This document shows, piece after piece, positions 1 to 6,193 of a stretch of DNA of 7,555 bases (position 1 is its first letter; each line of letters starts with the position of its first letter). The DNA is from JBKBXU01 sp046313675. GTDB lineage: Bacteria; Bacteroidota; Bacteroidia; Cytophagales; Cytophagaceae. Position numbers and translations under genes: made by a program. The stretch spans positions 1-7,555 of the forward strand of contig JBKBXU010000238.1 in the NCBI GenBank assembly GCA_046313675.1. The letters run 5' to 3'. The notes under the pieces were generated by a model, which had not been told where the DNA came from, searched no databases, and saw nothing but the letters and a program-made list of their open reading frames with translations.

Positions 1-147
1 CTTATTCCCCTGGAGTTTGAAAAGAACAATGACAAGGTAATTAATTACAATGAGTTTCTTAAAGAAAAAGAAGATAAAGGGGAATTTCAAAAGGTGAAAA
101 CTGAGTTAATACCGAATATAAAAACAACAAATCTTTTTTTAAATTAA
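1..147 (+). CDS. C-terminal end of an unrecognised protein (partial)
   Basis: The first reading frame is open from base 1 to a TAA at 145-147 and gives 48 residues beginning LIPLEFEKNN and ending TTNLFLN. The start lies outside the window. The visible part is hydrophilic and rich in Lys, Glu and Asn, with no membrane segment and no motif I recognise. The frame is supported by its amino acid composition and by the strong hairpin terminator that follows 31 bases later, which is where a real + strand gene should end. The gene converges on the 75-aa gene on the other strand. The function cannot be stated from this fragment. Confidence 0.7.
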   Translation, partial: LIPLEFEKNNDKVINYNEFLKEKEDKGEFQKVKTELIPNIKTTNLFLN

Positions 148-178
148 GCTGCAGTATGTTTTTGGGACAGCCATAAAT

Positions 179-212
179 AAAAAAGGGCTACAGAAACCTG
201 TAGCCCTTTTTA
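179..212. terminator. Bidirectional rho-independent terminator
   Basis: A perfect 9-bp stem, GGGCTACAG (185-193) with CTGTAGCCC (198-206), closes a 4-base loop. It is flanked by six A's on the left (179-184) and five T's on the right (207-211), which extend the stem and give a U-tract on either strand. It sits between two convergent genes, the + strand partial gene ending at 147 and the - strand 75-aa gene ending at 228, so it can end transcripts from both sides. Confidence 0.9.
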
Positions 213-227
213 TAAGTTTATAATTAA

Positions 228-455
228 TTACATTACAGACTGCTTATCTTTAACTTTTTCAAGTTCATCCTGCTGGGAATAGCTTTTTTTCACACTTTTA
301 ATGTTCTCCAAAACCGCAAGCTCTTCTTCACAAGTTGGCTTGTTAGGGCCTGAATATTCTTTTAAAAACTTTCTAATCTCATTTTGCTTATCTTTTCTAG
401 ACATACATCTGTTATTAACGACTCTTTCTAAAATGTTGTCAAAGGTGATTTTCAT
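228..455 (-). CDS. Small hypothetical protein, 75 aa, charged and probably helical
   Basis: I do not recognise this protein. It starts MKITFDNILERV and is dominated by Lys, Glu, Asp, Gln and Asn. Two segments, about residues 18-33 and 43-70, look helix-forming, separated by a SGPNKP turn near residue 35. There are two cysteines, at 17 and 43. There is no signal peptide or membrane segment, so it is probably cytoplasmic. The ATG at 453-455 is preceded by an A-rich stretch instead of a Shine-Dalgarno sequence, as is normal in Bacteroidota. It stands alone: the next gene on this strand, the helicase, ends 337 bases upstream, and a terminator follows the stop. Coding status rests on composition and on this promoter and terminator context. 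Confidence 0.6.
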   Translation of the reverse strand: MKITFDNILERVVNNRCMSRKDKQNEIRKFLKEYSGPNKPTCEEELAVLENIKSVKKSYSQQDELEKVKDKQSVM

Positions 456-792
456 AGTTTTTGCTTTTAATAATTAGTAAAATGTGATTTGCTTGTAATA
501 TCCCGACTTAAACGGATTTTAATAAAATAATATATTTGAAGCAACCAAAGTTACTTCTGTAAAGATTCGTATTGTTATTTATGATTTTCTTAAAAGAACA
601 GGCTACCTAGAATTAGTAAGGCTCCAAAACCCTTAGAGCGACTTCTTATATAACAAAGGTACAATTTTATTTGATAACATATACTGAAATTAGCGAAAAT
701 TCAATTTTATACAATTAACACAGAACTACCTGCACCTGTATATAATTAACATTACTACCATTATTTAGTTCAGATATAGGCTGAATTTCTTA
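456..792. other. Intergenic region, AT-rich, no gene recognised
   Basis: This 337-bp gap lies between the helicase stop and the start of the 75-aa gene, both on the - strand. I see no RNA gene and no frame with a proper start. It holds two - strand matches to TAnnTTTG (546-553 and 654-661) and one on the + strand (TATATTTG, 531-538) with no + strand gene behind it. A patch at about 600-645 is richer in G+C than its surroundings and is unexplained. A weak 5-bp inverted repeat, TTCAG (769-773) with CTGAA (781-785), lies just past the helicase stop but has no T-tract, so no clear helicase terminator is visible. Confidence 0.6.
546..553 (-). promoter_or_regulatory. Candidate -7 box TAACTTTG for the 75-aa gene
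   Basis: Read on the - strand the sequence is TAACTTTG, matching the Bacteroidota TAnnTTTG -7 element. It would start a transcript near 542 with a leader of about 87 bases. No TTTG -33 element is found about 19 bases upstream. A second match, TACCTTTG at 654-661, would give a longer leader of about 195 bases. In such AT-rich DNA chance matches are common, so the assignment is tentative. Confidence 0.3.
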
Positions 793-1902
793 TTATTTAA
801 CAGGTTTAATGGAAATACTTAGAAATTTTTCCGTTTCCCTCAACTTTCCTAATTCAGTTTGTGAAATAAGACATAGGGAAATTCCTCTTTTACCTGCCCT
901 CGCAGTTCTTCCGCTTCTATGGGTATAGTATTCTAATTGCTCAGGAAAATTATAATGAACGACATACAATAAACTTTCCACATCTATTCCCCTGGCAGCC
1001 AAGTCTGTAGCCACCAAAACCTGAAGAGTAGTATTCTTAAACGCACGCATGACCTTGTCCCTGTCTCTTTGTTGTAAATCACCATGAATAGCATCGGCTG
1101 AAATATTTTTTGCAACCAACTGTTTGGCGAGCTTTTGCGCTGTGGCTTTTGTTTTACAAAACACAAGTCCTCTGTTCTTACCCTGATCCTTTAGAAATTG
1201 AATAAGCACTTCGGTCTTTTCTTTGTCCTCACAGATAAAATAACGATGTTCAATATTCTTATTAACCTGATTTTTCTTATCAATCTGTATTGATAAGGCA
1301 TCTTTTGACATGTATGATGAAATAATCTGTTTAATTTCCCCTGACATAGTAGCAGAAAACAACCAGGTATTACGCTGTCCTGCTGTTGTTTTAAGAATTG
1401 TGTCCAAATCTTCACGAAATCCCATACTCAACATTTCATCCGCTTCATCCAAAACCACATATTTCACATCACTCAGGTCAATTGCTTTTCGATCCAGTAA
1501 ATCAATTAGCCTTCCCGGAGTAGCAACAACAATGTGTGTAGGACGGTCAAGTGCCTTAATCTGCAAATCTATCGGAGCTCCGCCATACACAGCTTCAATA
1601 AATATTTTCGAGGAAAACTTAGTAAATTTGAATAATTGCTTTGCTATCTGCTGGCCTAATTCTCTGGTAGGACATAAAACCAATGCCTGAACTTTTGGAT
1701 TCAAAGGATCTATTTTATGTAATAGAGGCAACCCAAAAGCAGCCGTCTTTCCTGTACCTGTCTGAGCCTGAGCTATCAGGTCTTCATCCTGTTTAAGTAA
1801 GACCGGAATCGCCTTAACCTGAATTTCTGTAGGCTCTTGAATGGAAAGTTCAGAAAGTGCTTGAATAAACGTTGAATGGATTCCTAAATCAGCAAAGGTC
1901 AT
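793..1902 (-). CDS. DEAD-box ATP-dependent RNA helicase, short form
   Basis: A 369-aa ATP-dependent RNA helicase of superfamily 2, which unwinds or remodels RNA duplexes in the cytoplasm, for example in ribosome assembly, mRNA turnover or cold adaptation. The full motif set is present: Q motif (Phe3, PTEIQ 24-28), Walker A AQTGTGKT (46-53), PTRELGQQ (78-85), TPGR (128-131), DEAD (152-155), SAT (183-185), VFCKTK (motif IV), ARGID (motif V) and HRSGRTAR (328-335, motif VI). Both RecA-like domains therefore look intact. The protein ends about 34 residues after motif VI, so it lacks the C-terminal RNA-binding extension of many bacterial relatives (DeaD, DbpA, CshA). It ends with tandem stops, TAA TAA. 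A 55-bp gap with its own -7 box separates it from the upstream kinase. The subfamily cannot be named safely. Confidence 0.96.
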   Translation of the reverse strand: MTFADLGIHSTFIQALSELSIQEPTEIQVKAIPVLLKQDEDLIAQAQTGTGKTAAFGLPLLHKIDPLNPKVQALVLCPTRELGQQIAKQLFKFTKFSSKIFIEAVYGGAPIDLQIKALDRPTHIVVATPGRLIDLLDRKAIDLSDVKYVVLDEADEMLSMGFREDLDTILKTTAGQRNTWLFSATMSGEIKQIISSYMSKDALSIQIDKKNQVNKNIEHRYFICEDKEKTEVLIQFLKDQGKNRGLVFCKTKATAQKLAKQLVAKNISADAIHGDLQQRDRDKVMRAFKNTTLQVLVATDLAARGIDVESLLYVVHYNFPEQLEYYTHRSGRTARAGKRGISLCLISQTELGKLRETEKFLSISIKPVK

Positions 1903-1930
1903 TGATTGTTATGTTAGATAAGTTATAACG

Positions 1931-1938
1931 CAAAGATA
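1931..1938 (-). promoter_or_regulatory. Probable -7 box TATCTTTG for the DEAD-box helicase gene
   Basis: The - strand reads TATCTTTG, an exact match to TAnnTTTG, inside the 55-bp gap between the kinase stop and the helicase ATG. The predicted start of transcription is near 1927, giving a leader of about 25 bases. The -33 position falls at the kinase stop codon and has no TTTG. The position in a short gap makes this better supported than the other candidates, and it suggests that the helicase is not simply read through from the kinase gene. Confidence 0.5.
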
Positions 1939-1957
1939 AGCGATACTTAGCATAATC

Positions 1958-3808
1958 TTATCCTTTTACAGGAATTGTAAAAAGAAACTTTGCCCCCTCA
2001 CCTTCTGCAGACTCTACCCATATGGAACCACCATTATCTTCTATAATTTTTTTAACAATTGACAAGCCCAATCCTGAGCTTTCAATATTATGAGAATTTT
2101 TCCCTGCTACAAATGTTTCAAAAATTTGTAGTTGGTCTTCTTCACTAATTCCAATGCCGTTATCTTCAACGCATATAGTATAAAAGTCCTCAGAGCTACG
2201 ATGTGAAATCTTTATTACTCCGTCTTTTTTATCCATAAATTTTACGGCATTCCCAATCAGATTCTGGAATATCTGAATAAGAGATATTTTATAATAAGTA
2301 ACAGAGGGCATATTATGCTCCACCAGAATATGGATATTGAAAGGAATTAATAATGAGTTTATAACATCGTTTATAAGGTTATTTAAATTAACCTCCTCTT
2401 TTTTTCTATTTGGGTTTCTGGCTGCATCCAATATATTTCTTATTAATGTATTCAGATGTTGTATTCGCTCTCCAATCATCTCAAGCATTAACTGACTGTC
2501 TTTTTTAATTAGATTTCCACTATCGATCATTATCAAACGAATGAGTGGCTCTATGGAATTAAGAGGTGATTTTAGATCATGAGATATTGTATACGCAAAG
2601 CGGTCAAGATCTTCATTTATCCGCTTCAATTGTTCATTTGCTTCAATCAACTCTTTAGTACGTTCTTTTACTTTTGCTTCCAATTGATTATTAATCTCTT
2701 CCAACTCTGTCTTGACTTTATGCAATTCGGTAATATCAACGGTTATACCAAGCATTTTAATAGCATTCCCATCCATATCATAAATCAAATCTGCTTTCTC
2801 CCACAAATACTTTTTTTCGGAACCTACTCTTATACTAAACTTGTGATTATAAGGATCATTACCCTTTATGGCATCACGAAGAGCCTCATTTAACTTTTCT
2901 ACTTCATCAATATTAACTGTTTTTATAAATTCATCAATATCCATTTCAGCCTCAGGTACACCAAATATTTTAAAAAATTCAGGACTTCCTGACAACATAT
3001 TATTTTTAAGATTCCAATTCCAACTACCAACCTGTGCTATACGTTGGGTATTAATAAGCAGCTCTTCCAAACGAATCCTTTCTGTTATATCCTGGATATA
3101 TCCGCGAACCTTCACAACCTCTCCTTTTTCATTCTTAATAATTTTCCCTTTACCAAAAGCTATTCCTTCTGATCTGTCCCGCCGTATATACCTAAATTGA
3201 TAATTGAAGTTATCGGTAGCCGCATAAAAAATTTTTGAAATATATTCCCTGTCTTCAGGATGCACCAAATTAATAGAAAACTCATCAGTTATCTCGACTT
3301 CGCCAGGCTCATATCCATAAATCCGATAATGATTATCTGACCAAATGTAAGATTTACTAACTACATCCCATTCATAACTACCAATGGAGGCCAACTCCTG
3401 AACCTCATTTAAAACAGCCTCTTTCTCTTTCAAAACTAATTCTGTTTTTCTTTCCCTGGTAATATCAATGCAATTTCCAATCAAACCATCCTCGTACTTG
3501 GTAAGGTATATTTTGTACCATTTTAAACTTCCATTATATAGTTCGGAAGTCATGTAAGAGGCAGATTCACCAGTATCGATCACACTTTTATATAAGTCCG
3601 GCAAGGCTGTTTCTACCAGAAAAGGAAATTCTTTAAATAGATACTTGCCGACAAGGTTTCCTTTGCCAGAATAGACATGGTCTAGAAAAGCATCATTAGC
3701 AAAAACGATAATAAAATCAATGATCTTGCTATTGCTACCCCGTTCTGTCTTTAGAATAAAAATCCCATTGGATGATGATTCCAATGGATTTTGAATTATA
3801 AGATTCAT
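1958..3808 (-). CDS. Soluble multi-PAS sensor histidine kinase
   Basis: A 616-aa histidine kinase that should autophosphorylate on His and pass phosphate to a response regulator. The N-terminal region to about 118 resembles a divergent PAS domain ending GNCIDITRER. A second PAS segment covers about 137-246 (SIGSYEWD, HPEDR, GYIQDITER), and a third about 255-362 (AQVGSWNWN, ending GITVDIT). A coiled coil (about 364-402) leads to the HisKA domain with phospho-acceptor His410 in ISHDLKSPLNS. The ATPase domain has all boxes: N box with Asn516 and Asn520, DNGIGI (549-554), F box (563-566) and GLGL (579-582), so it should be active. There is no transmembrane segment or signal peptide, so it is probably cytoplasmic and senses an internal signal or small ligand. 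No receiver domain or response regulator gene is adjacent, so the partner is unknown. The ligand cannot be inferred. Confidence 0.95.
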   Translation of the reverse strand: MNLIIQNPLESSSNGIFILKTERGSNSKIIDFIIVFANDAFLDHVYSGKGNLVGKYLFKEFPFLVETALPDLYKSVIDTGESASYMTSELYNGSLKWYKIYLTKYEDGLIGNCIDITRERKTELVLKEKEAVLNEVQELASIGSYEWDVVSKSYIWSDNHYRIYGYEPGEVEITDEFSINLVHPEDREYISKIFYAATDNFNYQFRYIRRDRSEGIAFGKGKIIKNEKGEVVKVRGYIQDITERIRLEELLINTQRIAQVGSWNWNLKNNMLSGSPEFFKIFGVPEAEMDIDEFIKTVNIDEVEKLNEALRDAIKGNDPYNHKFSIRVGSEKKYLWEKADLIYDMDGNAIKMLGITVDITELHKVKTELEEINNQLEAKVKERTKELIEANEQLKRINEDLDRFAYTISHDLKSPLNSIEPLIRLIMIDSGNLIKKDSQLMLEMIGERIQHLNTLIRNILDAARNPNRKKEEVNLNNLINDVINSLLIPFNIHILVEHNMPSVTYYKISLIQIFQNLIGNAVKFMDKKDGVIKISHRSSEDFYTICVEDNGIGISEEDQLQIFETFVAGKNSHNIESSGLGLSIVKKIIEDNGGSIWVESAEGEGAKFLFTIPVKG

Positions 3809-3834
3809 TTAGTAACCGTAAAGTTTTTCAAGTA

Positions 3835-3841
3835 CAAAATA
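3835..3841 (-). promoter_or_regulatory. Weak candidate -7 box TATTTTG for the kinase gene
   Basis: The - strand reads TATTTTG, one base short of TAnnTTTG. It would start transcription near 3831, leaving a leader of about 23 bases before the kinase ATG at 3808. No TTTG is seen at the -33 position. It is the closest match I find upstream of the kinase, but it is imperfect. Confidence 0.2.
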
Positions 3842-3939
3842 CTCCAATATATAAAAATAACTATTAAATCAATTACAATCAGTTGTTATTCAACCTAAAA
3901 CATACACCTAAATTACAAGTTAATTACCCCATTAGTTCC

Positions 3940-3947
3940 TATATTTG
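3940..3947 (+). promoter_or_regulatory. -7 box TATATTTG abutting the SUKH gene start
   Basis: TATATTTG matches TAnnTTTG exactly and ends 5 bases before the ATG at 3953. Since this element normally spans about -11 to -4, transcription would start at about 3951, leaving zero to two untranslated bases. The -33 position (about 3917-3920) reads AAGT and is not consensus. The intergenic space of 144 bp is shared with the divergent kinase gene. Confidence 0.45.
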
Positions 3948-3952
3948 CAAAT

Positions 3953-4558
3953 ATGAAATTACAGGGCATTATTTATAAACACAACGACATTGAAGATACA
4001 GTTACCTTCAATCTACTTCCGGAAGATCTTCGTAAATTTCTTTCTTTAGTAAATGGTTTTGTGGCTTATAAAGGCGCCTTACACATACGCGGATGTTGTA
4101 ATGAACCTACCTGGCACTCTATTAATGAAGTCTGGACTGGTAAAAATGCCTTCTGGAAGCATTATCCGGATATTTTGGATACGGATATACCTTTTGGCCA
4201 GGATTGCATGGGTGATCAATTTATATTGAGAAATCAAAAAGTAATCAAATTATATGCAGAAACAGGAGTAGTGGAAGACCTTGATAAAAACTTTACTGAA
4301 TTTCTGGATGAAATTGAAAACGACCCTATAAATGCATTGGGAATGCATCCTTTAATTCATTATGAGATGGAAAACCTCCCCCTGGCACCAGGGCAAATCA
4401 TACAGGCAAACCCACCATTTTGCATGCAAAAACCCGGTATAAAACTAAAAGCTGTTGAAATTAATCAGCAAATAGAAAACCTGGCCTCATTGTCAAAAAC
4501 CATACGGATGAATCAGGATGAAGATGAGGATTACCTTCAGTTTTTTGTCGGTGACTAA
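3953..4558 (+). CDS. SMI1/KNR4 (SUKH) family protein
   Basis: A 201-aa cytoplasmic protein with no signal peptide or membrane segment. The SUKH pattern is visible: LPEDLRKFLSLVNG (22-35), an aromatic stretch with Trp54, Trp61 and Trp68, then IPFGQDCMGDQFIL (79-92) followed by a short acidic helix FTEFLDEI (114-121). The C-terminal third contains NPPFCMQKPG (153-162) and ends in an acidic tail (DEDEDY). Many bacterial SUKH proteins are immunity proteins that bind secreted toxins; others are regulatory or of unknown role. No toxin gene, Rhs protein or secretion gene is nearby, so an immunity role is not supported here. It diverges from the kinase and converges on the aldo/keto reductase with two bases between stops. 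The start is the only Met before the domain and lies right behind a -7 box. Confidence 0.8.
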   Translation: MKLQGIIYKHNDIEDTVTFNLLPEDLRKFLSLVNGFVAYKGALHIRGCCNEPTWHSINEVWTGKNAFWKHYPDILDTDIPFGQDCMGDQFILRNQKVIKLYAETGVVEDLDKNFTEFLDEIENDPINALGMHPLIHYEMENLPLAPGQIIQANPPFCMQKPGIKLKAVEINQQIENLASLSKTIRMNQDEDEDYLQFFVGD

Positions 4559-4560
4559 AT

Positions 4561-5544
4561 TTACTTTCTTAGAGGCGGAGCCATAAATTCAGGACCCACG
4601 GGATCTTTAACAGAAGATTGAATTACTTCATCTATTTTCTGCATATCCTCTTTTGCAATAGTCCACCCGCTCAGATCATTGAGTACATTCAATTGTTGCG
4701 GGTGACGTGCACCCCATAGTGCAATAGCTACTTTTTGCTGTAGAATCCACCTGGCAGCAAGGTGCATGACATTTTTATTGTACCCAGAAGCTATGCCATC
4801 AAGTTTACCAACAGCTTCAAGGTATTGTTTATACCTGGGTTCCTGAAATTTTGGATCTTTTTGCCTAAGATCATCCCCATTAAACACAGTATTTTTATTC
4901 ATCCTTCCTGACAATAACCCCCGACAAATTGCGCCATAAGTCATCAGATAAATATTGTTCTCAACACAATAGGGTAAATCTTTCTTTTCAATACCTCTTT
5001 CAAATAAATTGTATGGGGGCTGTGAAAAGTGAATGGGGGCAGCTTTTTTAAATTCTTCCATTTGCTCAACGCTAAAATTACTAAGCCCGATGGATAGAAT
5101 TTTACCTGACCTGAACAGATCGTACATAGCCTCTGCTGTTTCCTGAAATGAAACAAGCGTATCCGGCCAATGGACAAATAAAACATCAATGTAATCGGTC
5201 TTAAGTCTTTTCAAGGAATCATCAACTTCGGTTATTATCCGCTGTCTGCTGACATTTCGGAAAACTTTCCCTTTGTCCCATTCCAGGCTACACTTGGTAG
5301 AAAGTACCAGATTGTCTCTGTCATTAATCTCCTGGATGGCCTTTCCAACAATTTCTTCGGATCTCCCAAAACCGTAAACCGGAGCAGTATCAATCAGGTT
5401 TATGCCCATTTCGAAAGCTTTCACTATGGTTTTTACCGATTCGGCCTCTTCACTTCCACCCCACATCCATCCACCTATTGCCCATGTTCCTAAACCTATC
5501 CGAGAGGCACTTTTATTAAGTACCGGTATATACATGCTCTCCAT
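4561..5544 (-). CDS. Aldo/keto reductase family oxidoreductase
   Basis: A 327-aa cytoplasmic TIM-barrel enzyme expected to reduce aldehydes or ketones with NADPH. The catalytic tetrad of the superfamily is complete: Asp52 (LIDTAPVYG), Tyr57, Lys84 (STKCS) and His125 (FVHWP). The N-terminal RIGLGTWAIGGW (15-26), IGLSNFS (152-158) and the cofactor-binding region GARHPQQLNVL (278-288) are typical, and the length is normal. It resembles the YhdN / general-stress-protein-69 type of reductase, but the substrate cannot be predicted. Met1 and Met4 are both possible starts; Met4 aligns about equally well with relatives. Its nearest upstream gene on the same strand is the 88-aa coiled-coil protein, 45 bp away with no clear promoter between, so co-transcription is possible. 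No hairpin terminator is seen at its 3' end, which meets the SUKH gene end to end. Confidence 0.95.
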   Translation of the reverse strand: MESMYIPVLNKSASRIGLGTWAIGGWMWGGSEEAESVKTIVKAFEMGINLIDTAPVYGFGRSEEIVGKAIQEINDRDNLVLSTKCSLEWDKGKVFRNVSRQRIITEVDDSLKRLKTDYIDVLFVHWPDTLVSFQETAEAMYDLFRSGKILSIGLSNFSVEQMEEFKKAAPIHFSQPPYNLFERGIEKKDLPYCVENNIYLMTYGAICRGLLSGRMNKNTVFNGDDLRQKDPKFQEPRYKQYLEAVGKLDGIASGYNKNVMHLAARWILQQKVAIALWGARHPQQLNVLNDLSGWTIAKEDMQKIDEVIQSSVKDPVGPEFMAPPLRK

Positions 5545-5589
5545 AAAAAAAATTTATTAAAAAGTTGTACAAAAAATGTCAATCAATTC

Positions 5590-5856
5590 TTAATTCAAAA
5601 ACAACATTACTATTTTATCCTTAATACATTCGTTCTGATCAAGAGCAACCGGTTGAACAAATGGAGATTCTTGCTTTATAATGGAATGAATTTTCCCATT
5701 AACCTCCATCTCTTGCAATCGCAACTTTTCAGCGATTTTTTCCAAAAGTACTTGCTTCCGTCTTAGTTCTTTGTTTCGTTCGTCCAAGGATTGAATATGT
5801 TTCTGTAATGACAGACGAAATTTTTCCAATTCTTCCCTACTGTTTTTTGTAGACAT
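5590..5856 (-). CDS. Small coiled-coil hypothetical protein, 88 aa
   Basis: I do not recognise a named family. Residues about 5-60 (from SREELEKFRL through LRLQEMEV) form a strongly predicted coiled coil, with leucines and other hydrophobics at heptad spacing and many Lys, Arg and Glu. The C-terminal part from about 61 is less regular (SPFVQPVALDQNECIKDK) and ends in the hydrophobic VMLFLN. There is no signal peptide. The heptad pattern argues for a real protein that dimerises or binds a partner helix. It lies 45 bp upstream of the reductase on the same strand, so the two may form a transcript, but nothing in the protein suggests a redox role. The ATG at 5854-5856 is preceded by an AT-rich leader without a Shine-Dalgarno sequence. 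Confidence 0.7.
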   Translation of the reverse strand: MSTKNSREELEKFRLSLQKHIQSLDERNKELRRKQVLLEKIAEKLRLQEMEVNGKIHSIIKQESPFVQPVALDQNECIKDKIVMLFLN

Positions 5857-5948
5857 AATGCTAATTAATTTTTCTTATTTACATTTTTAATTCCTTTTCA
5901 GTTCAACTTATTCCAAAGAAAAATTATCTTTTGAGATTGTAAAGTGTT

Positions 5949-6086
5949 CTACAAAAAGGTTGAGTTGCCAAAAATGAAATATAATACCAAAGCTACAATA
6001 ATCAAAGTCAGGCAACCACAACCACCTCGCCCTTTGCGGCTCCTGAGTAATTAACCTATAAGTAATAAATTGAATATATTTCTCAT
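5949..6086 (-). pseudogene. Interrupted small frame for a Gly/Cys-rich single-pass membrane peptide
   Basis: On the - strand an ATG at 6084-6086 opens a frame reading MRNIFNLLLIG, followed by TAA (6051-6053). The same frame then continues for 33 codons to TAG (5949-5951). The second part begins LLRSRKGRGGCGC and runs straight into a strongly hydrophobic stretch, LTLIIVALVLYFIFG, ending NSTFL. A basic, Gly/Cys-rich head followed by a membrane span is a plausible small membrane protein. However, between the TAA and the head there is no ATG, GTG or TTG start. It may be a gene broken by a point mutation, a gene with an unusual start, or chance. No family can be named. It is too small for standard gene finders and lies in a gap with no other gene. 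Confidence 0.3.
5988..5995 (-). promoter_or_regulatory. Candidate -7 box TAGCTTTG for the 88-aa gene and reductase
   Basis: The - strand reads TAGCTTTG, an exact TAnnTTTG match, with GTTG 17 bases further upstream (6013-6016) as a rough -33 element. It would start transcription near 5984 with a leader of about 128 bases to the ATG at 5856. The same bases encode Val-Ala-Leu in the small interrupted frame, so the match could instead be coding sequence. Confidence 0.3.
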
Positions 6087-6137
6087 GTCATAACAAACAC
6101 AAGACAATATAAAATGTTTGAGGACATTAACTCCCAT

Positions 6138-6175
6138 AAAAAAACCGGACATGAAAAATCATCACATCCGGTTTT
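6138..6175 (-). terminator. Rho-independent terminator of the lipoprotein gene
   Basis: AAAACCGGA (6141-6149) pairs perfectly with TCCGGTTTT (6167-6175). The 17-base loop itself contains a small ATGA/TCAT inner stem. On the - strand the hairpin is followed by a run of seven T's (complement of 6138-6144). It lies 18 bases past the lipoprotein stop at 6194, the expected place. Confidence 0.85.
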
Positions 6176-6193
6176 ACATTAATAACACAAATT

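Noticed and set aside
531..538. TATATTTG on the + strand as a promoter for a hidden + strand transcript
   Set aside because: It matches the -7 box, but there is no + strand gene, no -33 element and no downstream terminator before the helicase 3' end. A chance match is likely in AT-rich DNA.
600..645. 3' end of a tRNA or an integrase attachment site
   Set aside because: The T-arm-like stretch has no correct 5-bp stem with a 7-base loop, no acceptor stem partner and no direct repeat elsewhere in the window.
767..788. Terminator for the helicase gene (TTCAG/CTGAA)
   Set aside because: Only a 5-bp stem with low G+C and no T-tract on the - strand.
1310..1690. 126-aa open frame on the + strand inside the helicase gene
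   Set aside because: It is the antisense shadow of a clearly coding helicase region with every family motif; its own composition (Ser-rich, no motif) shows nothing real.
2579..3200. Two + strand open frames (104 and 110 aa) opposite the kinase gene, hydrophobic in appearance
   Set aside because: They are antisense to well-conserved PAS and HisKA coding sequence. The Phe/Leu/Ile richness comes from reading Lys/Glu/Asn codons backwards.
3953..5544. SUKH gene plus reductase as part of a toxin-immunity or defence island
   Set aside because: There is no toxin, nuclease, mobile element or defence domain in the window, and the neighbours are ordinary housekeeping or sensory genes on different strands.
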